From positions 1,922,001-1,986,000 of the forward strand of contig NZ_CP132336.1 in assembly GCF_030758315.1 (NCBI RefSeq): DNA of 64,000 nt, written 5' to 3'. This document shows positions 25,066 to 34,325 of the stretch, piece after piece (positions within the stretch are counted from its first letter, which is position 1; each line of letters starts with the position of its first letter). Below the pieces are notes generated by a model. The model was not told the origin of the DNA and did no database searches. It saw only the letters and a list, made by a program, of their open reading frames with translations. Both the position numbers and the translations under genes were made by a program. The stretch comes from Pararhizobium sp. IMCC3301. GTDB taxonomy: Bacteria; Pseudomonadota; Alphaproteobacteria; Rhizobiales; GCA-2746425.

Positions 25066-26034
25066 TCAGCCGGTTTGCATCAGGATCTGCTTCCAGATCG
25101 AAACTTCATCAAACAGGGTAAATTCACGGCGCAGCCCATAAGGTCCGAACTCGGCATGGCTGAAGCCCATCACATAGACATTTGCCCCGGTTGGCTTGCC
25201 GAACATGCCGGTGCCCTCATGGCTGCCATGCAGGCTCCAGCGGATCGCCGCCCGCGGCGACAGCATCGCATCTTCCCGGCCGATCTGATGATCAATGCTG
25301 AATTTGGCATTGGGAAACGAAGAGCGCAGGCTCATCCACAGCCATTCCGCATCGGCCCAGGAATGGCCGGTGACGCCGCTGGGATGTTCGATTTGGCAGG
25401 CACGGTCATAGCGGGCGCGGATCACCGTCATATCCTTGTCCATGATGGCGTTCAAAATCTCGCCGAACCGGGCACCCCATTCATTGTCGTTACCCTTGCC
25501 ATGGTAGCCGCCATCGACATCCTGATCCGGAGTGAAAGGCCGCACACAAGTCTCGGCACCACCTTCCCGTGCAATCAGCTGACGGGCAAAGGCTTTCGGC
25601 TTCATGCCAAGCTGGCGCACCAGCGCGGCATTGTCCCGTGTCAGCCATTCATCATAGATGACATCATCTTTGGCGGCGCAATCGGCAATGGCCCGCACCG
25701 CAAAGGATTTCCCCGTCGGTTTTCCGAAATAGCCGTAGCCGCTATGCGTCCCGGTGGTCATCAGCCGGTGAGACGACAGGAAGCCGTCCTTCTCATTACC
25801 CGACCAGATCACATCCTCGCCAAGCAGTTCACGGTCGGGAAACTCCGCCAGTGTCGCCAGCGTGCCATTGATGGTCGCCTGATTGCCAATCGAAATCCCC
25901 GATGGCATCCGCACCGGTATCCTCTCACCATAGGTGTGGTTGAGGGTCGCGATGCCGCGGTCTTCCCAGATTTCCTTGGTGACCCCGATAATATAATCCG
26001 GCAAGTCTTTCCAGCGGTTTGAAAAACCCTTCAT
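25066..26034 (-). CDS. Ester cyclase / SnoaL-like protein with two tandem domains
   Basis: A 322-residue protein made of two SnoaL/NTF2-like cone folds. The first covers about residues 10-140 and the second 175-310; both contain the SHR/HEGTGMFGKPTG-type segment (GYGYFGKPTGKSF and GTGMFGKPTGANV) that marks the ester-cyclase subgroup. The ATG at 26034 overlaps the LacI stop (ATGA) and has GAAGGA upstream. It accompanies the HisD-type dehydrogenase and NTF2-like protein. The role, possibly lactone or isomer handling of an oxidised polyol, is unknown. Confidence 0.75.
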   Translation of the reverse strand: MKGFSNRWKDLPDYIIGVTKEIWEDRGIATLNHTYGERIPVRMPSGISIGNQATINGTLATLAEFPDRELLGEDVIWSGNEKDGFLSSHRLMTTGTHSGYGYFGKPTGKSFAVRAIADCAAKDDVIYDEWLTRDNAALVRQLGMKPKAFARQLIAREGGAETCVRPFTPDQDVDGGYHGKGNDNEWGARFGEILNAIMDKDMTVIRARYDRACQIEHPSGVTGHSWADAEWLWMSLRSSFPNAKFSIDHQIGREDAMLSPRAAIRWSLHGSHEGTGMFGKPTGANVYVMGFSHAEFGPYGLRREFTLFDEVSIWKQILMQTG

Positions 26035-27053
26035 AGTGGCCATCCTTCGGGAATTCTGGCTGATTTTCGCACGATCAGAGGTCCGTCAATGGCGACCCTG
26101 CGCGGCTTGAATTTGCCGGTTGAAATTTGCGTCATCAGAATTTTCACTGTTTCATCCACCATCCGGTTGGAGGGCTGGCGCACAGTGGTCAGAGCAAAAC
26201 TCGGCCAGCTTGCCAGGCCGACATCATCATAGCCAACCACAGAGACATCCTCCGGCACCGACAGACCGAACTCGGAGCGCACGGTTTCCATCACCGCCAG
26301 CGCCATATGGTCATTGGCGACAAACACCGCGTCCGGCAGTACCGGCTTTTCAAACATCCGGCGGGCGGCCTGCTGGGTCAGATCAAAATGAAAATTGCCA
26401 ACCTCGCGGGCAAACAAGCTCACTCCCGCATCGGCCAGACCGTCGAGAAATCCCTGCTCCCGGTCACGCTGGGTCGAAGCGCCTTCCCAGCCGGCAATAT
26501 AGCCGATGCGCTGATGCCCGCCGGCCAGCAGAAATTCCGCCACCCTGCGCCCGCCGGTGTGGTTTTCCGAAGTCACCGCCGACAGTCTCTCATCGTCCTG
26601 GCTGCGGTTGAACAGCACAACCGGAATCCCGGCATTGCAGCACCGAGTTGTCAGCTCCGATGACATCGAAACCGAGGCCATGACAATTCCATCGACCTGA
26701 TAATCCAGCAATTCCTCCAGCAGCTGATCGACATTATCTGCGGTCAGCGTCGCCATGAAAATCAGCACATGGTAGCCTTCGGCCTGCAGCGCATGAGACA
26801 GTTTCTCCACCGCTTCGGGATAGAACTGGTTTTCAAAATAGGCGACCACCAGGCCGATAATTTTGGAGCGCCCGGTAATCAGTGAACGCGCCAGGATATT
26901 CGGCCGGTAGCCCAGCGCGTCAGCCGCTACCCGCACCTTGTCGGCCATGCGCGGAGACACGCTAGCGCCCGGCGTAAAAACGCGGCTTACCGCCGACTGG
27001 CTGACGCCCGCCAGTTTGGCCACATCCAGCGATGTTGCTGCTTCTCTAGCCAT
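26031..27053 (-). CDS. LacI-family transcriptional regulator
   Basis: A 340-residue repressor. The helix-turn-helix begins near residue 9 (DVAKLAGVSQSAVSRVF, with VSPRMADKV and the hinge GYRPNILARSL), followed by a periplasmic-binding-like domain (VDGIVMASV, RVAEFLLAGGHQRIGYIAGW, VPEDVSVVGYDDVGLA). The ATG at 27053 is used, as the longer frame begins at TTG. It sits inside the HisD operon, so it is likely autoregulated together with the ABC importer upstream; a LacI-type palindrome lies at 33534. Confidence 0.93.
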   Translation of the reverse strand: MAREAATSLDVAKLAGVSQSAVSRVFTPGASVSPRMADKVRVAADALGYRPNILARSLITGRSKIIGLVVAYFENQFYPEAVEKLSHALQAEGYHVLIFMATLTADNVDQLLEELLDYQVDGIVMASVSMSSELTTRCCNAGIPVVLFNRSQDDERLSAVTSENHTGGRRVAEFLLAGGHQRIGYIAGWEGASTQRDREQGFLDGLADAGVSLFAREVGNFHFDLTQQAARRMFEKPVLPDAVFVANDHMALAVMETVRSEFGLSVPEDVSVVGYDDVGLASWPSFALTTVRQPSNRMVDETVKILMTQISTGKFKPRRVAIDGPLIVRKSARIPEGWPL

Positions 27054-27110
27054 CAATTCCGCTCTGTTCTGCAACCGCTTTGCGGCAGCATTGTCTGATA
27101 TGCATCCGCT

Positions 27111-28418
27111 TTATTTCGCCGCCTCTCCATAGCCTACATTCTGGCCGCCATAGCGCCTGACCCTGACATTGGCCTGTTCGGCATGGCCGACAAAGCCTTC
27201 CAGCAGGCAGAGCCGCGAGCAATACGAGCCAATGCTGGCGGCAGCCTCATCGGTGGTGATCTTCTGATAGGAATGGGTTTTCAGAAACTTGCCGACCCAA
27301 AGACCGCCGGTATAGCGCCCCGCCTTTTTGGTCGGCAGGGTGTGATTGGTGCCGATCACCTTGTCGCCATTGGCAACATTGGTGCGCACCCCCAGAAACA
27401 GCGCGCCATAGGACTGCATATTATCGAGGAACCAGTCATCGCGATCCGTCATCACCTGAACATGTTCAGAGGCAATATCATTGGCCACATCCAGCATTTC
27501 CTCATAGCTGTCGCAGACAATCACCTCGCCATAATCCTGCCAGCTGACAGAGGCGGTATCGGCGGTTGGCAGGATCTGCAGCAGCCGCTCGATTTCCGCC
27601 AGTGTCTCGTCCGCCAGCTTGCGTGAATTGGTCACCAGAATTGCCGGGGAATTATAGCCGTGCTCGGCCTGACCCAGCAGATCGGTAGCGCAGATTTCCG
27701 CATCCACCGTTTCATCGGCAATCACCATGGTTTCCGTGGGACCGGCAAACAGATCAATTCCGACACGGCCGTAAAGCTGCCGCTTGGCTTCAGCGACAAA
27801 GGCATTGCCCGGCCCGACCAGCATGTGCACCGGCTCAATGGTTTGCGTGCCGATGGCCATCGCCCCGACCGCCTGAATGCCGCCCATCACATAAATCTCA
27901 TGGGCCCCGCCCAGATGCATCGCCGCAATCACCGCCGGGTTAGGCTCGCCCTTGAAAGGCGGCGTGGCGGCAATGATCCGCGGCACACCGGCAACCGATG
28001 CCGTCGCCACCGACATATGCGCAGAGGCAACCATCGGAAACTTGCCGCCCGGCACATAGCAGCCCACCGACTGCACCGGGATGTTCTTGTGTCCCAGAAT
28101 GACGCCCGGCAGGGTTTCGATCTCGATATCAAGCATTGAATCGCGCTGCGCCTGGGCGAAATTGCGCACCTGGGCCTGGGCAAATTTGAGATCTTCCATA
28201 TCGCGTGCACTGACCCGCGCCATCAGCGCTTCGATCTCCGACTGGCTCAGCTTGAAGGAGGCCGGCGAATAGGAATCAAACTGCTCGCTCATCTCCCGCA
28301 CCGCCACATCGCCGCGTTGCTCGATATCGCTCAGCGCCGCCTCAACCACACTGCGCACCTTGGCATCATCCTTGGCCCGGTCTGCCTGAGCTTTACCTTG
28401 TTTTATGCGTTCAATCAC
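27111..28418 (-). CDS. HisD-family NAD-dependent dehydrogenase (not a biosynthetic histidinol dehydrogenase by context)
   Basis: A 435-residue zinc enzyme of the histidinol dehydrogenase family. The zinc and catalytic residues are kept: QAEHG (Gln and His ligands), SEHVQVMT (the Glu-His catalytic pair), [14 protein letters not shown] (Asp ligand) and [10 protein letters not shown] (His ligand). The GTG at 28418 overlaps the NTF2 stop and follows AAGGAA. No other his genes are near; instead it lies in a sugar-importer operon. Relatives outside histidine synthesis include sulfopropanediol dehydrogenase HpsN, so oxidation of a primary alcohol of a polyol or sulfo-polyol to the acid is the likely chemistry. 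Confidence 0.88.
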   Translation of the reverse strand: MIERIKQGKAQADRAKDDAKVRSVVEAALSDIEQRGDVAVREMSEQFDSYSPASFKLSQSEIEALMARVSARDMEDLKFAQAQVRNFAQAQRDSMLDIEIETLPGVILGHKNIPVQSVGCYVPGGKFPMVASAHMSVATASVAGVPRIIAATPPFKGEPNPAVIAAMHLGGAHEIYVMGGIQAVGAMAIGTQTIEPVHMLVGPGNAFVAEAKRQLYGRVGIDLFAGPTETMVIADETVDAEICATDLLGQAEHGYNSPAILVTNSRKLADETLAEIERLLQILPTADTASVSWQDYGEVIVCDSYEEMLDVANDIASEHVQVMTDRDDWFLDNMQSYGALFLGVRTNVANGDKVIGTNHTLPTKKAGRYTGGLWVGKFLKTHSYQKITTDEAAASIGSYCSRLCLLEGFVGHAEQANVRVRRYGGQNVGYGEAAK

Positions 28419-28927
28419 GAGCCTGTTCCTTGCGCTAAACTGTGCGGTGGGATTCTGCTGCCGTCGTCGAAGGCTTCCCAGCCTTCGCCGTTGAAAACAT
28501 CGACACCGAGTTGCGCAAGCACCTGCGGGTAATCAACCGAGACCCAATTATCCGCAATCTTGCCCTCACGCACTTTCCAGAAATCCATATAGGGAATTTT
28601 GACCCGCTTCCCGGTCGGCGCAATGCTCATGAACGGCCCGGAATGGGTTGCCTCGATATGGCCGAAACAGGAAGCCCACTCCCCGTCAGCCAGAAATTTT
28701 TCGGTTCTGTAGGCCCGCTCGGTAAAGGCGGCACGCAGCGGCAATTGCCAATGCTCGCGAAACGCCTCGACACCGTGTTTGGTGCCGCAGCCGCGATTGC
28801 CCATCCAGCGAAAATCATCATGGAAATACGGCGTCATGTCGCTTTCATTATCGCCCAGCGCCTGCTCCATCCGCTGAATCACAGCCAGGGTCTGTTGTGA
28901 TCGGATATCGTGGTCTTCAGCTGACAT
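28415..28927 (-). CDS. NTF2/SnoaL-like protein
   Basis: A 170-residue single-domain NTF2-like protein, with the pattern [23 protein letters not shown] and [26 protein letters not shown] near the end. This family includes ketosteroid isomerases, dehydratases and ester cyclases. It starts with ATG directly behind a 39-residue small ORF and overlaps HisD by four bases. No catalytic residues could be assigned, and the substrate is unknown. Confidence 0.78.
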   Translation of the reverse strand: MSAEDHDIRSQQTLAVIQRMEQALGDNESDMTPYFHDDFRWMGNRGCGTKHGVEAFREHWQLPLRAAFTERAYRTEKFLADGEWASCFGHIEATHSGPFMSIAPTGKRVKIPYMDFWKVREGKIADNWVSVDYPQVLAQLGVDVFNGEGWEAFDDGSRIPPHSLAQGTGS

Positions 28928-29047
28928 TCAATGCGTCCTTTCCAGCTTGCCGAACAGATCGTAGCCAGGTTGGGGATGTGAAAAAGCACTCAGAAAAGCG
29001 TGGTAATTCGCTCGGTCATCGGATCGCTGTTGAGTAACTGAAGTCAT
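28928..29047 (-). CDS. Small ORF, 39 residues, conserved-looking position in operon
   Basis: Reading the minus strand from the ATG at 29047, preceded by GAGGAA at about six bases, an uninterrupted frame of 39 codons ends in a TGA that abuts the ATG of the NTF2-like gene (TGAATG). The peptide is hydrophilic, begins MTSVTQQRSDDRANYHAFLS, and has no cysteine or signal peptide. It fills almost the entire gap between the ABC ATPase and NTF2 genes, which is hard to explain by chance. It could be a small protein or a leader that couples translation. I do not recognise it. Confidence 0.5.
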   Translation of the reverse strand: MTSVTQQRSDDRANYHAFLSAFSHPQPGYDLFGKLERTH

Positions 29048-29093
29048 TTTTTCCTCATTGCCGGCAAGGCCATCCTGCAGATCAAGCCGGACT

Positions 29094-30146
29094 TCATGCT
29101 GTCAGGCGTTCGCCGCTCTCCGCATCAAACAAATGACAGATGCCAGCCGGCACCGACGCGCTCATCGGATCTCCGATCTCGGCGGTAAAGTCCTTGTCCG
29201 CCTTGATTGCCACAATCGCGCCCCCGGCCCGCATCGTCACCATCGAAGCTTCGCCGAGCAACTCCATGGAATAGACCGGAGCATTGATCTGCGCTTTGTC
29301 ATTCGTCAGCGCTGCATCCTCCGCTCGAAAGCCCAGAGTGATCCTGCCGGAATGGCTGGTTGGCAGACCACTGATTTCAACATGGTCGGCGCTGAACACG
29401 CCATTGCTCATGGTGCCGTCCATCAAATTCATCGCCGGCGTTCCCATAAATCCGGCGACGAAGGTGTTGGCAGGATTGTTATAAATCTCTTTGGGGGTTC
29501 CCAATTGTTGCACAACACCATTGTTCATCACCACAACCCGGTCTGCCAGCGTCATCGCCTCGATCTGATCGTGGGTCACATAGATTGTGGTGGTTTTCAG
29601 TTCGTGCTGCAGGTTCTTGATCTGCGCCCGGGTTGAGACACGCAGCTTGGCGTCGAGATTTGACAGCGGTTCATCCATCAAAAACACCGTTGGCTCGCGC
29701 ACAATGGCGCGGGCCAGCGCAACACGCTGGCGCTGACCGCCGGACAGATCCGCCGGACGGCGATGCACGAAATCCTGCAACTCCACCATGTCGACGGCGC
29801 GCTGCACCCGCTCCTGATGGGTGGCCGGATCGACTTTTCGGATTTTTAGCGGAAAGCGGATATTCTCCCACACGGTCATATTCGGATACAGCCCGTAGGA
29901 CTGGAACACCATCGCAATGTCGCGGTCTTTCGGCTCCAGATTATTGACCTTGCGATCGCCGATAAAAATCTCGCCTTCCGTGACATCCTCCAGCCCGGCA
30001 ATCATCCGCATCGTCGTTGTCTTGCCGCAGCCGGACGGCCCCAGCAGAACCAGAAATTCACGGTCAGCGATGTCCAGATTGAAATTCTTGACGCCGACGA
30101 AGGAGCCCCAGCGCTTGTTGACATTTTTGAGCGTAATTCCCGCCAT
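29094..30146 (-). CDS. Sugar ABC transporter ATP-binding protein (MalK/UgpC type)
   Basis: A 350-residue ATPase. Walker A GPSGCGKT (36-43), Q-loop FQSYGLYP, signature LSGGQRQR, Walker B VFLMDEP and the H-loop THDQIEAM are all intact. The C-terminal TOBE/regulatory domain begins near residue 240 (NLMDGTM, ITLGFRAED). It energises the two permeases directly upstream and is six bases from the last one. The order binding protein, permease, permease, ATPase is typical of CUT1 importers. Confidence 0.95.
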   Translation of the reverse strand: MAGITLKNVNKRWGSFVGVKNFNLDIADREFLVLLGPSGCGKTTTMRMIAGLEDVTEGEIFIGDRKVNNLEPKDRDIAMVFQSYGLYPNMTVWENIRFPLKIRKVDPATHQERVQRAVDMVELQDFVHRRPADLSGGQRQRVALARAIVREPTVFLMDEPLSNLDAKLRVSTRAQIKNLQHELKTTTIYVTHDQIEAMTLADRVVVMNNGVVQQLGTPKEIYNNPANTFVAGFMGTPAMNLMDGTMSNGVFSADHVEISGLPTSHSGRITLGFRAEDAALTNDKAQINAPVYSMELLGEASMVTMRAGGAIVAIKADKDFTAEIGDPMSASVPAGICHLFDAESGERLTA

Positions 30147-30151
30147 TTACT

Positions 30152-31033
30152 TCACCCCTTCACGGCGCCAGCGGTCAGGCCGCTGACAATCTGTCGCTGG
30201 AAGAACATAACCAGCACGAATAGTGGCGCCGTCACCGACACAACTGAAGCCACTGCAAACATCACATTTCCCTTGGTCTGAGTGGTGCCGAGGAAACTGG
30301 CGATCTTGGGCACCATCGTCTGGTTATCCTTCGACAGCAGCATCGCCGTCACGGCGAAATCATTGTAGGCCAGCAGCAGTGAAAACAGCCCCGTGGTGAT
30401 CACTCCCGGCCACATCACCGGAATGATGACATGGCGGAAGGCCTGAAAATGAGTGCAGCCATCGACCATTGCGCTTTCATCCAGATCTTTGGGAATGTTG
30501 CGAAAGAACGCTGTCAGCATCCACAGGGTGAAGGGCTGATTGATCGCCACAAGAACAATGATTGCGGTCGGCAGATGGCCCCACAGGTTCCACTGATAAA
30601 ACGGCAGCAGATAGCCCGACACCAGTGCGATTGGCGGCATCGCGCGGAACACCAGCGCCAGCAGCAGCAGCCAGAAGGCATAATCTTTGCCGGACCGCGA
30701 CAGGGCATAGCCGCCAAGGGTTCCGAATGTCAGGGAAATGCTGACCACAAACACCACCACAATCACCGTATTCAGGGCAGCTTTCCAGAATTCCTCCTGG
30801 ACCCATGCCCCCTCATAACCCTGACCGGTAAAGGCACCTCCCGTTTCAATCTGGGTCAGGTGGCCGAAAATGGCCCAGCTCCAATCGGCTTTGGAGAAGA
30901 AATCCCCCTCCACCTTGAAAGAGCCCCAGAAGGTCCAGAAAAATGGAAATGCTGCGATAATGAACCAGACCACAAGAAACGTGATTGCCACAATGCGCAG
31001 AATGGGCGGCTTTCTGTCTGCAACTGAACTCAT
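30152..31033 (-). CDS. Sugar ABC transporter permease (MalG-type, CUT1)
   Basis: A 293-residue inner-membrane protein with six hydrophobic segments. The EAA loop, which docks to the ATPase, is DESAMVDGCTHFQAFRHVIIPVMWPG, ending in the expected Gly. The C-terminus GLTAGAVKG is typical of MalG-type permeases. It follows the MalF-type permease by 12 bases. Confidence 0.94.
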   Translation of the reverse strand: MSSVADRKPPILRIVAITFLVVWFIIAAFPFFWTFWGSFKVEGDFFSKADWSWAIFGHLTQIETGGAFTGQGYEGAWVQEEFWKAALNTVIVVVFVVSISLTFGTLGGYALSRSGKDYAFWLLLLALVFRAMPPIALVSGYLLPFYQWNLWGHLPTAIIVLVAINQPFTLWMLTAFFRNIPKDLDESAMVDGCTHFQAFRHVIIPVMWPGVITTGLFSLLLAYNDFAVTAMLLSKDNQTMVPKIASFLGTTQTKGNVMFAVASVVSVTAPLFVLVMFFQRQIVSGLTAGAVKG

Positions 31034-31045
31034 CGCTCACTCTCC

Positions 31046-32068
31046 CTATTTGCGCTGGAAATCACGCCAGGTGCGGATCAGCACCGGCGACAGAAGAATG
31101 ACAACACCAACAATGGTCAGAACCGAGGTCGCGGCGGCCGAAGACAGCAGCCGGGTTTCGCCGCCCAGATCCTGATATATGAAATAGGACAGCGATTGGG
31201 CGTGGGCTTCGGCGTTGAAACTGACAATCGGCTCGAACACTCGGAAATTATCCATGATTTTGATCAGTGCCAGAAAGGTGGTCAGCGGCAGCAGATGCGG
31301 CAGAACCACATAGCGGATGCGCTCCCAGTTCGACGCACCGTCAATCATCGCTGATTCCAGCGTATCCCTGGGCACGGTCTGCAGACCGGCATAATAAACC
31401 ACAAAGGCAAATGGTGCCGTGCTCCAGATGCCATAGACCATCAGCATCACCCAGGTCAGCGTGGTTGACGCTTTCAGCGACAGATTCGGATCACCGGCCA
31501 GATATTGCAGGAAAGTCCCGATGATACCGCGCGCATCGATCATCCAGAACAGGATCAGCGCTCCGATCAGCGGCGTGATGATCATCGGCAGAAGCGAGAA
31601 AAAGATCATCGGCCCGCGCAGCATCTTCGGCAGCGTATTCACCGCTACCGCAATGCCAAAGCCGAGTATGATCGCACCTGGCGTCACAATTGCAGTATAT
31701 GTCAGGGTAAAGGCCAGCGCCCCATACAGCGGCAGATTCAGCAGCCGGCTGAAAAACTCCGACCATGTTTCCGATCCGCTCCAGGCCGCGCTGACTTCGT
31801 TTGTCGCAAGGTGGCCCCGGTTGAGATAGGTCTCCGCCCCGGAGAACCGTCCCAATGGCGCTTCCTCCCACAATTCCCGCGTGGCTTCCTGATCAATCGT
31901 CGTTGCCTTCTTGCAGCCGAAAATATCGCAGTTTTCCACTTCCACGATGACCTGATCGTGGCTGACATAGAGCGACTGAATCAGAACCGATACCACCGGC
32001 AGGGCAATGAACAGAAACATCGCCGTCAGCGAAGGCAGGAAAAACAGCAGAAATGTCTTGTGTTTCAT
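31046..32068 (-). CDS. Sugar ABC transporter permease (MalF-type, CUT1) with extra periplasmic loop
   Basis: A 340-residue permease. The EAA loop is ESAMIDGASNWERIRYVVLPHLLP. Between the first and second membrane segments there is a hydrophilic insert of about 75 residues (35-110) containing a cysteine pair, CDIFGC, that could form a periplasmic disulfide. Such P2-like loops touch the binding protein in MalF. It is preceded by a strong hairpin after the binding-protein gene. Confidence 0.93.
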   Translation of the reverse strand: MKHKTFLLFFLPSLTAMFLFIALPVVSVLIQSLYVSHDQVIVEVENCDIFGCKKATTIDQEATRELWEEAPLGRFSGAETYLNRGHLATNEVSAAWSGSETWSEFFSRLLNLPLYGALAFTLTYTAIVTPGAIILGFGIAVAVNTLPKMLRGPMIFFSLLPMIITPLIGALILFWMIDARGIIGTFLQYLAGDPNLSLKASTTLTWVMLMVYGIWSTAPFAFVVYYAGLQTVPRDTLESAMIDGASNWERIRYVVLPHLLPLTTFLALIKIMDNFRVFEPIVSFNAEAHAQSLSYFIYQDLGGETRLLSSAAATSVLTIVGVVILLSPVLIRTWRDFQRK

Positions 32069-32124
32069 GGGTCAAATTGCGGCAATCAATGCGCACCTGT
32101 TGAACTGGTCTGGACGGGCAAAAT

Positions 32125-32157
32125 CAGACAGGGGAGGAGCAAGTCCTCCCCTGTCTG
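32125..32157 (-). terminator. Intercistronic hairpin between binding protein and permease genes
   Basis: Perfect 14-bp stem CAGACAGGGGAGGA / TCCTCCCCTGTCTG with a five-base loop, just 3' of the binding-protein gene. On the coding strand it is followed by ATTTTG, a short T run, so partial termination or 3' protection of the binding-protein mRNA is likely. Confidence 0.8.
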
Positions 32158-32163
32158 CAATTC

Positions 32164-33405
32164 CTAGTTCAGAAAGCCTTTTTCTTTCGCAGCGGACGAA
32201 TAGGCAGCCTCGATATCCGCCAGTGTCTGCTCCGCGCTTTCATTGCCCTGCAGGAAATCGGCGATATTATCGCCGAGCGCAGTATGCAACAGGCCGTGAT
32301 AGGGCAGCATCGGATACGAATCCGTGCCCATTTTCATCGCCGCAAACACGCCGTCATTCACTGGAGCCGGCTGATAGCCATCCAGCATCCAGACTGCCTG
32401 GCCCATGGTTTCCTCGTTCAGGATTTCAGGGCTGCTGCCGGTTTTCATGGCAAGGAATGTGGCAACCGCATCTTCCTCGGAAATGTTTTTGGCGACAGTC
32501 CAGCCGTCCCACCACAGGGTCGAGGCCGGGGCGGTTCCTCCACCGACAGTCAGAGGCGGGCCAACCTTGATATTGCTATAAACCTCTTCGGTGGCACCTT
32601 CGGCATCCATCAGCACGCCCATCCGCGAGCCCCACATATTCATCATCGCCATATTGCCGGCTTCCATTTCGGCATTGGTCGCGTTGGAATCATGGGTCAG
32701 GAAATCCGGATTCATATACGCGCTCAGCGCTTTCATCATCTCAAGCGTGGCGACGCCCTTTTCATTGTTGACCGATACTTGTGCAGTACCGGGTTTGTAG
32801 AATTCACCGCCATGGCCGATATACATATTGATGAATTCCTGGGCCAGGTTCCAGCCTGCCTTGTAGGCCCCGCCGATGGGATATTGCATGATGCCCATTT
32901 CGCGGATTTTCTCGGCAGCTGTCAGCATATCCTCGTAGGTCTTGGGCGGCTCCATGCCGATTTTTTCCATAATGTCCTGGCGATAGGCCAGGGTCTGCGC
33001 GTTCGCCATAAAGGCAACGGCCATGATTTTGCCGTCAATGGTGATCAGCCGGTTCTTGGCAATGTCCTGGCCGTATTCTGCCACCAGATCGTTGAGCGGG
33101 CGAATGACATCTTCATTGATCAGCGCCACGATGGAAGAATTGGCGATAATGGCCGTTGTGTATTCAGCCGGATTACCCTGCATGCCGGCAACATTGATCT
33201 TCTGGTGATCGGCGGTCAGATTCGCTTTCACCGCAACGCCGTCATCGGCGCATTTCATGGCATTCTTTGCGATGGTCTGAATGGCCGGAAATTCGTTGCC
33301 GACAATGCTGACACGGCCTTCGCTCACGCCGCATCCGGCATAGGCCGCCGTCGAGCCTGCAAGCATCAATGCGCCAATCACTGCGCCTTTCAAAATCATA
33401 TTCAT
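32164..33405 (-). CDS. Periplasmic sugar-binding protein (CUT1 family)
   Basis: A 413-residue exported binding protein. The signal peptide ends at AAYAGCG (about residue 23-25), where a cysteine follows but no lipobox L-x-x-C is obvious. Family 1-type solute-binding features are present in LAYRQDIMEKIG, PKTYEDMLTAAEKI and GGWTVAK-like DGWTVAKNIS. GGGAGGAACTACC precedes the ATG. It is the first gene of the operon that continues through the permeases, ATPase, small ORF, NTF2, HisD, LacI and ester cyclase. Substrate probably a polyol or sugar; not determinable here. Confidence 0.92.
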   Translation of the reverse strand: MNMILKGAVIGALMLAGSTAAYAGCGVSEGRVSIVGNEFPAIQTIAKNAMKCADDGVAVKANLTADHQKINVAGMQGNPAEYTTAIIANSSIVALINEDVIRPLNDLVAEYGQDIAKNRLITIDGKIMAVAFMANAQTLAYRQDIMEKIGMEPPKTYEDMLTAAEKIREMGIMQYPIGGAYKAGWNLAQEFINMYIGHGGEFYKPGTAQVSVNNEKGVATLEMMKALSAYMNPDFLTHDSNATNAEMEAGNMAMMNMWGSRMGVLMDAEGATEEVYSNIKVGPPLTVGGGTAPASTLWWDGWTVAKNISEEDAVATFLAMKTGSSPEILNEETMGQAVWMLDGYQPAPVNDGVFAAMKMGTDSYPMLPYHGLLHTALGDNIADFLQGNESAEQTLADIEAAYSSAAKEKGFLN

Positions 33406-33652
33406 ATGGTAGTTCCTCCCAAAACCTGGCTGTATTTGAATGCGCCGGTATCTGACTGGTGTATCAATGCCCGCCCTCCCGGCAGAAGGCAGAATACAAA
33501 AAGATACCTTAGCTAAAAGAAGTGTGACTCATTTTGCATACGAATGCAAGAATGCCGAATGAGAAAAATAAAATCTCTCCGAAACGGCGGTATTCTGCGC
33601 CTTTACAGGCTATGAAAGACGTCCGTGCGCACGCGCTGTGGGGAAAAACAAA
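33406..33652. other. Gene-free gap: operon promoter region
   Basis: No convincing gene. The gap carries the promoter of the binding-protein operon, a LacI-type operator at 33534-33549 and, at its right end, the terminator of the curlin gene. Confidence 0.6.
33534..33549. promoter_or_regulatory. LacI-type operator TTGCATACGAATGCAA
   Basis: A 16-base near-perfect palindrome with the central CG characteristic of LacI-family operators; only the innermost A/A pair breaks symmetry. It lies about 130 bases upstream of the binding-protein start and is the natural target for the LacI protein encoded at 26031. Confidence 0.7.
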
Positions 33653-33687
33653 AAGCGGGCCGCCGAGACTCTCCACGGCACCCGCTT
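33653..33687 (-). terminator. Intrinsic terminator of curlin gene
   Basis: On the minus strand AAGCGGG and CCCGCTT form the outer stem, with an inner GCCG/CGGC pair, followed by TTTTTGTTTTT. Confidence 0.75.
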
Positions 33688-33737
33688 GAATAATTGTCCT
33701 GATATACCAGCCGCTCACCGGCGGCGGAAGGCGCGGT

Positions 33738-34151
33738 TCACCATCCGAACTGGAAGGTTGCGCCGGTGCCGCCATTGCCGTTCTGCGCGACATTGCCATT
33801 GTTGTTTTCACCGAACTGGAACAGGCCGTAAGCGTTGTTGTTGCCGGTCTGTTGAACCGTTCCGTTATTGCCGTTGCCTTTCTGGTGCACAATTCCCAGA
33901 TTGCCGCTTCCAGTCTGGGCGAGGCCGGCTGTATTGCCATTTCCGTTCTGGCCGATATGGCCGCCATTTTTGATGCCGTTTGCAATGCCGAAGACCAGCA
34001 ATCCGGCACGCATGGCCTGTTCCTGTTTGGCATCATGGGGGCTGAGCGAGATCGATATCGAGCCTCCGGCCAAAGCCGGGGCGGATGTCAGAGCGGCAGC
34101 GGAGGCGATGGTCAGGGCTGCCATTGCAGTTTTCAGTGTTGAGCGTTTCAT
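33738..34151 (-). CDS. Curlin-repeat amyloid subunit
   Basis: A 137-residue exported protein. The signal peptide ends near APALAGG (about residue 28). After a linker it has a run of curlin-type repeats with the Q-x-G-x-x-N pattern (IGQNGNGNTAGLAQTGSGN, VQQTGNNN, FQFGENNNGN, AQNGNGG), each about 11 residues, ending in FQFGW. Such repeats stack as a beta-helix amyloid on the cell surface. The ATG at 34151 is used, shortening the longest frame by six codons. It lies 3' of a CsgH gene and a second curlin, with its own terminator. Confidence 0.87.
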   Translation of the reverse strand: MKRSTLKTAMAALTIASAAALTSAPALAGGSISISLSPHDAKQEQAMRAGLLVFGIANGIKNGGHIGQNGNGNTAGLAQTGSGNLGIVHQKGNGNNGTVQQTGNNNAYGLFQFGENNNGNVAQNGNGGTGATFQFGW

Positions 34152-34325
34152 GGGTCTGTTTCCTCTCATCCGGTTTATTTTTTTAAAGCTCGAAACTCAC
34201 CGGTTGGGTTTCGATAATCACACCATGCAACGCCGCAAATGAACGGTTTTGGAACCCGCCATTCATGTTCGGTTCACGCGTTCAGACGAGGGAAAAACAA
34301 GGAATTGTGCCATTCCGGACACAAA

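Noticed and set aside
27111-28418. Biosynthetic histidinol dehydrogenase
   Set aside because: Zinc ligands fit, but no histidine genes are adjacent and the operon encodes a sugar importer and LacI regulator.
32284-33516. Long open frame of 410 codons on the plus strand opposite the sugar-binding protein gene
   Set aside because: It is antisense to a clearly recognised gene, has no family motif and no ribosome site; it follows from codon bias on the real strand. The same holds for antisense frames at 11729-12730, 25075-26022 and 3124-3954.
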